Source: Paenibacillus sp. MMS20-IR301 (GTDB lineage Bacteria > Bacillota > Bacilli > Paenibacillales > Paenibacillaceae). From it: a stretch of DNA of 64,000 bases. Position 1 is the stretch's first letter. The number at the start of each line of letters is the position of its first letter. The stretch is from NCBI RefSeq assembly GCF_032302195.1, contig NZ_CP135275.1, positions 6,965,001 through 7,029,000 on the forward strand. The letters run 5' to 3'. Below the pieces are notes generated by a model, which worked only from the letters and a program-made list of their open reading frames with translations, did no database searches and had not been told where the DNA came from. The translations under genes and the position numbers were made by a program. Shown in pieces: positions 1 to 8,294 of the stretch.

Positions 1-563
<563 letters not shown>

Positions 564-769
564 GAATACCCCAAAAAGTGAAGAAGAGGCTGACGAAGCC
601 GATTCCGAATACTTTCCGGGGGCCCCGTAAGAAGGGCAAACGCAAATTTCGTTTCGGATTCAGTTTTCAGGCGATTAAGACCTGAACGATTTTAAGCTGC
701 ATGTCCTTTCTGAGGATTGATATTTTGCGGGAGTGATTTCGCAGGAGTCAACGCAGCGCAAAAATCATG

Positions 770-886
770 TTTGGTGGCGATAGCGGAGGGGTTCCACGCG
801 TACCCATCCCGAACACGACCGTTAAGCCCTCCAGCGCCGATGGTACTTGGACCGAAGGGTCCTGGGAGAGTAGGACGCCGCCAAGC
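770..886 (+). rRNA. 5S ribosomal RNA
   Basis: About 117 nt with the bacterial 5S signature. It starts TTTGGTGGCGATAGCGG, has CCCATCCCGAACACG in the loop B/C region, and ends GACGCCGCCAAGC, which pairs with the 5' end (TTGGTGGCG with CGCCGCCAA). It lies directly after 23S in the usual 16S-23S-5S order and is followed at once by a terminator, so it is the last gene of the rRNA operon. Ends are uncertain by 1-3 nt. Confidence 0.97.
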
Positions 887-892
887 ACACGA

Positions 893-925
893 AGCCATTG
901 TTGAGCAATCGACAATGGCTTTTTT
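893..925 (+). terminator. Terminator of the rRNA operon
   Basis: AGCCATTGT and ACAATGGCT form a perfect 9-bp stem with a 10-nt loop, followed by a run of six T. It sits 6 nt after 5S and is a classic intrinsic terminator. Confidence 0.93.
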
Positions 926-982
926 GTTGCGGAAAATTATACAATTTGAAAAATGCGGGTAACTCTTGCTAACAAGTTGAAT

Positions 983-1158
983 TGGACTGAGAAGCCTCTA
1001 TTCTCCCAAGAAACCTGAAATATAGGCTGAAGCGGACTGAGATTCCGTTATCTTGTCCGTTTGAGCCCAAAAGAAGGCGAGAACGGGCAATTAAGAGAAT
1101 CTCAGTCCGCCGGAGCTGTAATTTCAGTGATTTTGACTGAATAGCGGAATCTCAGTCC
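983..1158. repeat. Quad-motif intergenic element, family A, copy 1
   Basis: Four copies of a motif close to CGGACTGAGATTCCGCTAT are present. They start at 983 and 1033 in direct orientation and at 1091 and 1141 in inverted orientation, with start spacings of 50, 58 and 50. The two arms also match outside the motifs, so the whole element is an imperfect palindrome. A second copy with identical spacings is at 34323-34500. The rest of 926-1347 holds no gene that can be supported; only the ribosome binding site GAGGTG of the next gene is clear. Confidence 0.85.
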
Positions 1159-1347
1159 TCTCCCTGCTCGAAGAGGGAATTACATCAGGTTACCCGGCAT
1201 TGCCTGAAAATATATGTTTTGGGCCTCCGCAATGTACCTGAGTCAGCCCCGAAGTCAAAGCTCCACTTTGTAGGGTTATTTTGTATTGCAGAAACTATCC
1301 CAACTATGAAAGAATGAAAAGAACATTTCTGATTACGAGGTGAAACG

Positions 1348-2058
1348 ATGCGAATTCATTGTCTGCAGCATGTTCCTTTTGAAGCACCGGAGGAAATATC
1401 CGTCTGGGCCGGAAATAAAGGCCATACCGTTACAACAACCCTGCTGTATGAAAGCCAGAGTCTGCCGGCATTAGAGGATTTCGACATGCTCGTTATAATG
1501 GGCGGACCAATGGGGGTATACGATGAAGCTTCCATCCCTTGGCTGAAGAGAGAGAAGATTTTCATCCACGATGCCATCACCACAGGCAAGCTGACGCTGG
1601 GCATTTGCCTGGGAGCACAGCTGATTGCTGAACAAATCGGCGGGGAAGTCTACAGGAACAAGTGGAAGGAGATCGGCTGGTTCCCGGTTAAGCTGACAGA
1701 GGAGGCGAAAGGCTCAGCCTTGTTCAAAGGATTCCCTGAGCAGTTTGTCCCGTTCCATTGGCACGGGGATACCTTCAGCCTGCCTGCCGGAGCGAAACGG
1801 ATCGCATTCAGCTTAGGCTGCGCGAATCAGTGCTTCGAATTCAGGGATACGGTCGCCGGCCTGCAGTTTCACTTGGAGGTTAATGAACAGAGCATTCAGC
1901 GGATTATGGAACACTGCGGAGAAGAAATAGAGCCCGGTGAATACATCCAATCCGCAGCAGAGATGGCGGGCCAGCCAGAGAAGGTCAGAGCCTCGAACGG
2001 GATACTGTTCACGCTTCTTGAGGCTATGGAAGACAAGCACCTGTCGAGAACGCAGTAG
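1348..2058 (+). CDS. Class I glutamine amidotransferase (GMP-synthase-like)
   Basis: A 236-residue single-domain type 1 glutamine amidotransferase. The nucleophile elbow GICLGAQ places Cys at 87, and FHLEV places His175 and Glu177, giving the complete C-H-E triad. MGGPMGVYDE near residue 50 is the oxyanion-hole segment typical of the GuaA-related stand-alone group. Such enzymes free ammonia from glutamine, or act as peptidase-like homologues; the acceptor is not evident because no synthetase partner is encoded nearby. The start is ATG preceded by GAGGTG. The next gene begins 19 nt after the stop, so the two are probably co-transcribed. Confidence 0.88.
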   Translation: MRIHCLQHVPFEAPEEISVWAGNKGHTVTTTLLYESQSLPALEDFDMLVIMGGPMGVYDEASIPWLKREKIFIHDAITTGKLTLGICLGAQLIAEQIGGEVYRNKWKEIGWFPVKLTEEAKGSALFKGFPEQFVPFHWHGDTFSLPAGAKRIAFSLGCANQCFEFRDTVAGLQFHLEVNEQSIQRIMEHCGEEIEPGEYIQSAAEMAGQPEKVRASNGILFTLLEAMEDKHLSRTQ

Positions 2059-2077
2059 TCTAAGGGAGGATCATGCT

Positions 2078-2872
2078 ATGAAAATATTAAATGTTGCAAT
2101 CCCTACTCCTTTCCGGGAGGATGAAAGTCTGAATGTTGCGGGCTTTGAGCCGATAGTAGCTTATCATATGCAGCACGGGATCGAATCGCTGCTGGTGTCG
2201 GGAAGCACCGGCGAGCAGCACTCCATGAGTGTCGGGGAAAGGCTGCAGATCATCGAATATTTCAATCAGCATCCGTTCGCAGGGGTGGAGCTGATCTTCG
2301 GAGTTGCCGCCATAAGAACAAGGGATGCAGTACGGCTGGTCAAGTCGCTCGAAAGCTCCGTATTTGCGGCAATAATGATTGGCTTCCCGCCGTACATCCG
2401 GCCTACGCAGCAGCAGGCAGTTGCCTATGTAGAGGAGCTGCTCGGCCATACCTCGAAGCAGGTGATTCTATACAATAACCCTGGCCGGACCGGGTTTGAT
2501 CTCCTGCCGGAGTCGTTGCATACACTAATTAGCCGGCACCAGAACATTGTGGGCTACAAGGAAGCCGGAGACTTGCAGCGCCACCTGCCGCTGGAGGATC
2601 CCGGGGACTTTATCCGTTTTGCGGCCGGTGATGTGAATCTTGCCGGCAATTTCACGCTGAACGGATGCAATGGCCTATCGAGCGTGGCAGGGAACATCTA
2701 TCCGCAAGCGGTCAGAGAAGCCACCCTCCGGCTGTCGCAGGGAGAGCAGCCCGAAGCCGGTATCGAAGCCCTGGTTGAACGGGTAATCAGCGGCCATGCG
2801 CTGATTAATATTAAGCGGCACTATAATAATTTGGGGTTCGCTACGGGAGTCTGCCGCGCTCCAATTGCATAA
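2078..2872 (+). CDS. DapA-family aldolase (dihydrodipicolinate synthase/NAL superfamily)
   Basis: A 264-residue TIM-barrel aldolase of the pyruvate-dependent class I type. GSTGEQH near residue 42 is the GTTGE substrate loop with Ser in place of the first Thr. YNNPGRTG holds the catalytic Tyr and the carboxylate-binding Arg. YKEAG places the Schiff-base Lys at 161, the same number as in E. coli DapA. It is about 30 residues shorter than DapA (around 292), mostly in the C-terminal helices. The start at 2078 is chosen because AAGGGAGGA precedes it; an in-frame upstream ATG would overlap the amidotransferase. A dapA paralogue with another 2-oxo-acid aldolase role is as likely as lysine biosynthesis. 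Confidence 0.85.
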   Translation: MKILNVAIPTPFREDESLNVAGFEPIVAYHMQHGIESLLVSGSTGEQHSMSVGERLQIIEYFNQHPFAGVELIFGVAAIRTRDAVRLVKSLESSVFAAIMIGFPPYIRPTQQQAVAYVEELLGHTSKQVILYNNPGRTGFDLLPESLHTLISRHQNIVGYKEAGDLQRHLPLEDPGDFIRFAAGDVNLAGNFTLNGCNGLSSVAGNIYPQAVREATLRLSQGEQPEAGIEALVERVISGHALINIKRHYNNLGFATGVCRAPIA

Positions 2873-2935
2873 TACGGCCGCTAAAGGCAGTTGCCGCCCG
2901 CCTTATTGCTCACAGCATTATAGGAGCAATTATAG

Positions 2936-2993
2936 AGCCAGCCCCGGCAGATGGAGTCCTTAGGATTCGATCCGCCGGGGCTGGCTTTTATTT
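2936..2993 (+). terminator. Intrinsic terminator after the DapA-like gene
   Basis: AGCCAGCCCCGGC and GCCGGGGCTGGCT form a perfect 13-bp GC-rich stem, followed by TTTATTT. It separates the two-gene unit upstream from the sensor kinase gene downstream. Confidence 0.9.
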
Positions 2994-3097
2994 GGCTGCA
3001 CAGACATGCCATGGATGTAAGCGCATAAACTCTATAGCAAGCGAAGAAAGCTATGATAGAATGAGAGGGAATATGTCGTGACTGAGAGGAAGTTGAC

Positions 3098-4894
3098 ATG
3101 AATATATCACGAGACCCGGCTAATCCGCAGAGACGTCCCTCTTATTTAAGAAAGTTTTCGATCAAAAATAGGCTGCTCGGCGCTTTCTTCATCACCTCAC
3201 TGCTGCCGGTTATTTTTGTAACGCTGTATTCCAACGTCAGGTATGAAGAGTCTATATCGGATAAGCTGAGCGCCTTTTCCCTCCAGGTGCTGTCGGAATC
3301 GGCCGTCAATGTATCACGGGAGCTGGCCCAGTATGAAACGCTCAGTGAATCTATTATTGTGAATCAGGAGATTCAGAACGGCCTGCTGCAGGCGGACGGC
3401 ATGAGCGATTATGAACGCAATGAGTTCCAGACCCGGATCAATAATGATCTTGGCGAGCAGGTATTCCGGCTCAGTAATCTGTCGAATGTAGTCGTTCTCA
3501 CAGAAGGCATGGAGCCGTTCTACGATATGGGGTACGAGTGGTATCCGGGAAGCCAGATTGAGGATTCTGTCAAGCAGATTAACCAGTTCTCGGGCAATAT
3601 GACCTGGAACTATTTACGGTCTAACCGCGGTACGGATAAAATCGCGCTGAGCCGGGTGATTTTCTCGGCAGACAATCTGAACAAGAAGCTGGGCTATCTC
3701 ATCATCGTAATTGACGGAAGGGTCTTCACCCGGAATACATATGAGCATGTGGATCTTGGCACGGGCGGCAAATTATACATCGTGGACGGATTCGGCACGG
3801 TCGTCTCATCAGCTGACCCGGATATCCCGCAGGGAGCCGGCTACAAGCAGCGGGAGGTGTTCGATAATATAGTCAAGGGCCAGACCAACCAGTCCTTCTA
3901 TACGTCGATCGGCGGCAAAAAAACGCTGGTGACCAATACCTATATCCGCTCTGCCGACTGGTATATGGTGGGACTGATTCCGCATTCATTCATTGTGTCC
4001 GAGCTGCTTGCGATCCGCGGGAATCTCCTGTACATCAGTGTGTTCATTCTGCTGCTCTCGACCCTGATGGCGATGTGGGTCTACAGAAGCATCATCACCC
4101 CGATGCGTGAACTGCTGCAATATGCCAAGCATATCAAGCTCGGACAGCTGGATTTCCGGCTCGCCTCTGCGAACGCTCCCGATGAGATGGGCAAGCTCAC
4201 AGAGACGATAGACCAGATGGTGGCCCGGCTGAAGCAGCTGATCTATCAGGTCGGAATGGAGCAAAAGGCGAAGCGGGAGGCCGAGCTGAAGATGCTGCAG
4301 GCGCAGATTAACCCGCACTTCCTGTTCAATACGCTGAACTCGCTGAAATGGAGTGCTATGATGAGCGGCAACACCATCGTGGAGGAGGGTATCGCCTCCT
4401 TGTCGGAATTGCTGCACAATACAATTCTGGATCAGGAGGAAATGATTCCCCTCCGCAAGGAGATTGATAATCTGCTCCATTATGCAGTGATCCAGAGAAT
4501 CCGGTACGGCCAGTCCTTTGAGCTGAACTGTACGGTTGCGCAGGAGGAGCTGTACGATTGCCTGGTGCCGAGATTTATCCTGCAGCCGATTGTCGAGAAT
4601 TCGATTATTCATACCGGCGGCGATGAAGGGCGGATGGTCAGAATCAGCCTCAGGGTAGCGGGCAGTGAGGGAGTGCTGCAGCTTACGGTGTCAGATAACG
4701 GCAAGGGCTTCGATATGCAGGAGGTGCAGCGGCGCAAGACTTCCGCGAACAAGCTCTCGGGCATAGGCATTGTTAATGTTGAAGAGCGCATCCGCATGCA
4801 TGTGGGTGAACCGTATGGAATGCTGACAACAAGTGAACCTAGCAAGGGGACGGTTACGGTAATCCGGCTGCCTCTGCAGATGAAAGAGGGGTAG
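3098..4894 (+). CDS. YesM-type sensor histidine kinase
   Basis: A 598-residue membrane kinase. It has a membrane segment near residues 25-45, a large extracellular sensing region (Cache-like), and a second membrane segment near 305-328. HAMP and a coiled coil follow, then the His_kinase box QINPHFLFNTLN with phospho-accepting His407. The ATPase domain has an N box QPIVENSIIH near 494-504 and a GKGFDM G box. This is the YesM class, usually paired with YesN-type AraC regulators that control sugar ABC transporters. The partner regulator starts 7 nt after the stop. The sensed ligand is presumably an extracellular oligosaccharide, alone or bound to the solute-binding lipoprotein encoded at 6687. 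Confidence 0.93.
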   Translation: MNISRDPANPQRRPSYLRKFSIKNRLLGAFFITSLLPVIFVTLYSNVRYEESISDKLSAFSLQVLSESAVNVSRELAQYETLSESIIVNQEIQNGLLQADGMSDYERNEFQTRINNDLGEQVFRLSNLSNVVVLTEGMEPFYDMGYEWYPGSQIEDSVKQINQFSGNMTWNYLRSNRGTDKIALSRVIFSADNLNKKLGYLIIVIDGRVFTRNTYEHVDLGTGGKLYIVDGFGTVVSSADPDIPQGAGYKQREVFDNIVKGQTNQSFYTSIGGKKTLVTNTYIRSADWYMVGLIPHSFIVSELLAIRGNLLYISVFILLLSTLMAMWVYRSIITPMRELLQYAKHIKLGQLDFRLASANAPDEMGKLTETIDQMVARLKQLIYQVGMEQKAKREAELKMLQAQINPHFLFNTLNSLKWSAMMSGNTIVEEGIASLSELLHNTILDQEEMIPLRKEIDNLLHYAVIQRIRYGQSFELNCTVAQEELYDCLVPRFILQPIVENSIIHTGGDEGRMVRISLRVAGSEGVLQLTVSDNGKGFDMQEVQRRKTSANKLSGIGIVNVEERIRMHVGEPYGMLTTSEPSKGTVTVIRLPLQMKEG

Positions 4895-4901
4895 ACAACT
4901 T

Positions 4902-6503
4902 ATGTATAAAGTGCTGATTGTGGATGATGAACTGATTGTAAGACATGCCGTAAAATCATTGATCCGGTGGGAGGACAGCCGGTTTGAATACGCAGGCTCG
5001 GCAGCTAACGGAGCGCAGGCGCTGGAGCTGATCACGAAGACAGGTGCGGATATCGTCATCACGGATATCAAGATGAGTGAGATGGATGGTCTGGAGCTGA
5101 TCAAGCAGCTGTTCAAGACGTCCTTCACCGGTGAGATTCTTGTACTAAGCAACTACAACGATTATGACCTGGTCCGGGAGGCGCTGAAATGCGGTGCCCA
5201 TGATTATATGCTGAAGCTCACACTGAAGACCGAGGATTTCATGGCTTCACTTGCAGAAATAGCGCTGAAGCTGGATCAGAAGAACAGCCGCCGCACCCGC
5301 CAGATTCCGCTTGCAGCAGGTACGGCAGAGGTGAAGGAGCAGATCGCGGAATGGCTGAAGGAGACGGATGCCGGTCTTGCCGCCGGGGGGGATTACGCGG
5401 GCAGGAATGCAGTTGCGGAATTGCTGGCCGGACCGCCTGCGCTGCAGGCGTATACGTTCGGCATACATGTACTTAAGGAGGGGAGGTCCGGCCAGGCGGC
5501 GGTGAAGTATCAGGAGATGCTGTATAAAATCGCCGAGAGCCTGCTCCCCGGCAACCGCGGACTGTATGTGGCTGCTGCCGGGCCGGAGCGGTTCCTGCTG
5601 CTGCTGGTGTCCCCGGTTCCTCCGGCCGGCGGTCCGGCTCCCGCGCCGCAGGAGCTGGCCCAGCGGATCAAAGGGCTGTCCAAAATTTATTACAATGTGG
5701 AGGTTACAGCGGTCTACGGAGATCCGTCAAGAACCTGGGAGGGGGTAGCCGGGCAGATCGGGCGGGTTAAGGAGGCGGCCGTGCTTTCTTTTTATACCGA
5801 TCATCAGGAGAACTGCATATACAGCGGCCGCGCGGCCGGTTCCAGGGAAGAAGAGCAGCAATTCCGGGTACTGGAGAATCAGTTCAAAGACAGTCTGCGG
5901 CATATGAACGGGACGGAAATTGATTTGTGGCTGGAGAGCGCCACCATGCTCGTACGGGCAGCCGCTGAATTATGTATCCCTCCAAGCTCACTCAAACGGG
6001 CTATGATCGGCGGGATCTGGGGGCTCTTCAACTCAAAGCCGGTCAGCGGCGAGGTACCCTGGAATGAAAGCGAATGGGTGGAAAAGGTGGAATCCGCCTG
6101 CACCGACTCCCATGTGCTGCTTATCATCCAGGATATGTACGATGAAATTATGAATAGAATCGGCAAAACAGCGGGTTATAAGTTCATGCGGGAAGAGATC
6201 CGGCTGGCCAACGCGTATCTGGAGCAGCATTTCGCTGAGCGGGTATTTATCTCGGAGGTAGCGGCACATGTAGGGTTCTCCGAACCGTATTTATGCCAGG
6301 TCTTCAAGGCGGAGACAGGCTCAAGCATCCTGACCCGGCTCAATGAGATCCGGATGACCAAGGCTTATGAAATGCTGTCCTCCGGCAATTACCTGATCAA
6401 ACAGGTGGCGATGGAGATCGGTATCCCCGATCCGTTTTATTTCAACCGGCTGTTCAAAAAGAGATTTGGAGTGGCGCCCAAAACGGTCAAGAAGATCCGC
6501 TGA
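4902..6503 (+). CDS. YesN-type response regulator with AraC DNA-binding domain
   Basis: A 533-residue regulator. The receiver domain (residues 1-120) has acidic pocket residues Asp8 and Asp9 and phospho-acceptor Asp55 in ITDIKM. A long middle region follows, then a C-terminal AraC-type double helix-turn-helix from about 430 to 530 (ISEVAAHVGFSEPYLCQVFKAE; the PDPFYFNRLFKKRFG signature). It is translated with the kinase upstream. Its probable targets are the paired repeat sites directly downstream (6505-6651) and at 10538-10658, in front of the transporter genes. That link is inferred from position and from the repeat. Confidence 0.93.
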   Translation: MYKVLIVDDELIVRHAVKSLIRWEDSRFEYAGSAANGAQALELITKTGADIVITDIKMSEMDGLELIKQLFKTSFTGEILVLSNYNDYDLVREALKCGAHDYMLKLTLKTEDFMASLAEIALKLDQKNSRRTRQIPLAAGTAEVKEQIAEWLKETDAGLAAGGDYAGRNAVAELLAGPPALQAYTFGIHVLKEGRSGQAAVKYQEMLYKIAESLLPGNRGLYVAAAGPERFLLLLVSPVPPAGGPAPAPQELAQRIKGLSKIYYNVEVTAVYGDPSRTWEGVAGQIGRVKEAAVLSFYTDHQENCIYSGRAAGSREEEQQFRVLENQFKDSLRHMNGTEIDLWLESATMLVRAAAELCIPPSSLKRAMIGGIWGLFNSKPVSGEVPWNESEWVEKVESACTDSHVLLIIQDMYDEIMNRIGKTAGYKFMREEIRLANAYLEQHFAERVFISEVAAHVGFSEPYLCQVFKAETGSSILTRLNEIRMTKAYEMLSSGNYLIKQVAMEIGIPDPFYFNRLFKKRFGVAPKTVKKIR

Positions 6504-6504
6504 A

Positions 6505-6651
6505 ATGGACGATTTTAAGAATGTGTAAAAAATGTATAGGTTTGCGCTTCCGAAGGCCCATTCTTTCATTTGAGGTCAGCTTTATGCATAAAATCGTCCA
6601 TGAACCTCCGTTCTTTTGTTAATATGGTGAACCCCCTCACAAACCTATAAT
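6505..6651 (+). promoter_or_regulatory. Activator-dependent promoter with paired operator sites, copy 1
   Basis: A perfect 13-bp inverted repeat, ATGGACGATTTTA at 6505-6517 and TAAAATCGTCCAT at 6589-6601, precedes a TATAAT box at 6646-6651. The hexamer 17 bp upstream of TATAAT is TATGGT, a very poor -35, which suggests a need for an activator. The block 6589-6628 matches 10596-10635 at 36 of 40 positions without gaps, and both end 17 bp before TATAAT. The left half-site ACGATTTTAAG (6509) also recurs at 10538. It lies between the regulator gene and the solute-binding protein gene. Confidence 0.8.
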
Positions 6652-6686
6652 TAAGACATCCAAATCCAGAAAGGGGTCAAACAAAG

Positions 6687-8126
6687 ATGTCAAAGAAAAA
6701 GTGGACCGCCCTTGTCTCAGCCGCTGTACTCATGACGCTGCCGCTGGCTGCCTGCGGTTCCAATAATACCAGTAATAACGCCGGTACGAATGCTGCTCCG
6801 TCAGCGGCTGCTACTGAAGCTGCTGCGGAGGCGCCGGCCAGCGCAGCACCGGAGGCGGCAGAGACCTTCGGCAACCCGGAGCTGAACATCGCCGTGTTCC
6901 AGGGCGGATACGGGCGCGAGTATTGGGATAGTGTAGCCGCTGAATTCATGAAGGATTATCCGGGCACCAAAATCAACATTACGGCTAGCCCCAAAATTGC
7001 TGAGCTGGTCCGGCCGAAGATCGTTGCCGGGAATCCGCCGGATTTCATGTATATTTCGGGAAGCGATAACACCCCTATTCTGGATGGGCTGGTCAAGGAT
7101 AAGGCTTTGCTGGATTTGACCGATGTATTTGATTCAAATACCGAAGCGGGAACTCCGCTGAAGATGCAGATTCTGCCCGGCGTGCTTACTTCCAGCCTGA
7201 TTTCTCCTTACGGGGACGGCAAAATTTATCTCGCTCCTTATAATTTCGGCGTCATGGGGCTCTGGTACAATAAAAATCTGTTCGACAGCAAGCAGATTGC
7301 TGCGCCGAAGACCTGGGATGAGCTGTTCGCAGCGAACACCGTGGCGAAGGAAAATAACCGCGCCCTGTTTACTTATCAGGGACTATATCCTGGCTATCTG
7401 GAAGAGATGATTGTTCCGGCTATCGCCAGCGCAGGGGGCCAGGAAGCCCTGAACCAGTTCTTCAACTATGATCCGGAATTCTGGAAGAGTGAAACCTATA
7501 CCAAGGTGTGGGGTCTGCTTGAGAAAATTGCTACAGAAGATAACGGCCTCATGAAAGGGACAGTCGCCCTCAACCACACCCAGTCGCAAACCGCCTTCCT
7601 GCAAGGAAAGTCGATGTTCATCCCGAACGGCACCTGGTTTGAGGATGAGATGAAGGATGCGCCGCGAGAGGACGGCTTCCAGTTCGGATTCCTTGGTGTC
7701 CCTTCCCTGGGATCAGACGGCAAGGTTATGGCACTTACCCAGGTAGAGCAGATGGTCATTCCCGCCAAGGCGAAGAATCCGGAGCTGGCCAAAGCCTTCC
7801 TGAAGTACCTTTACAGCGAGAAGAGCATTAAGCTGAATGCGGAAAAATCCAAAGGCGTTATGGCAGTAAACGGCGCGCCTGATCTGGTGAAAGAATACAT
7901 TTCTGAGACGACCTACAATATCTATAAAGCGGTAGACAGTGGAATGGTTGCCGTCAGCGGCTCCTTCAAGCCGGTGGCCAAGGGCAGCAAATATAACGCC
8001 AGCGATGAAGTCTACAAGCCGATCTCCTCTATTATGAGCAAGCAGCTGACCCTGGATGAATATTCAGCGAAGCTGTACAAGGTCTACACACAAATTCAAA
8101 AAGAGCTGCAAGAACAAGGCCAGTAA
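6687..8126 (+). CDS. Extracellular solute-binding lipoprotein of a sugar ABC transporter
   Basis: A 479-residue family 1 solute-binding protein. The signal peptide ends in lipobox LAAC with lipidated Cys23, followed by an Asn/Ala/Glu-rich linker. The mature part starts near PELNIAVFQGG and has the typical NPPDFMYISGSD and MGLWYNKNLFDS segments. It captures an oligosaccharide outside the membrane for the permeases at 10693 and 11580. No ATPase gene is present, as usual when a shared MsmX-type ATPase serves many systems. The start has AAAGGGG 8 nt upstream. Given the GH112 and GH29 enzymes in the same locus, a galactosyl-HexNAc ligand is the leading guess, not proven. Confidence 0.92.
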   Translation: MSKKKWTALVSAAVLMTLPLAACGSNNTSNNAGTNAAPSAAATEAAAEAPASAAPEAAETFGNPELNIAVFQGGYGREYWDSVAAEFMKDYPGTKINITASPKIAELVRPKIVAGNPPDFMYISGSDNTPILDGLVKDKALLDLTDVFDSNTEAGTPLKMQILPGVLTSSLISPYGDGKIYLAPYNFGVMGLWYNKNLFDSKQIAAPKTWDELFAANTVAKENNRALFTYQGLYPGYLEEMIVPAIASAGGQEALNQFFNYDPEFWKSETYTKVWGLLEKIATEDNGLMKGTVALNHTQSQTAFLQGKSMFIPNGTWFEDEMKDAPREDGFQFGFLGVPSLGSDGKVMALTQVEQMVIPAKAKNPELAKAFLKYLYSEKSIKLNAEKSKGVMAVNGAPDLVKEYISETTYNIYKAVDSGMVAVSGSFKPVAKGSKYNASDEVYKPISSIMSKQLTLDEYSAKLYKVYTQIQKELQEQGQ

Positions 8127-8165
8127 TTCAAGTACCGCCAGTTCGTCCTGCCTTGCAAGTACTCA

Positions 8166-8198
8166 AAACCTGCCTTTCATGTATGGGCGGGTTTTTTG
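8166..8198 (+). terminator. Terminator between binding-protein and beta-helix genes
   Basis: AACCTGCC pairs with GGGCGGGTT (one G-U pair), followed by a T run. It may lower readthrough, so that the binding protein is made in excess over the genes downstream. Confidence 0.7.
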
Positions 8199-8294
8199 TA
8201 TAAATACGAATGTGAGCGCCTTCAACAGCTGTCTCACAGGGAAGGAGGTAAGGGGTTACCGAAGGGATTATTAATCATAAGGAGGATATCCAAG

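Noticed and set aside
692..962. Small frames on both strands around 5S
   Set aside because: They overlap 5S rRNA and its terminator and have no ribosome binding site.
2078..2872. N-acetylneuraminate lyase role for the DapA-family protein
   Set aside because: The YNNPGRTG motif is of the DapA type, not the YNIPALSG form of NanA, and no sialic acid genes adjoin it.
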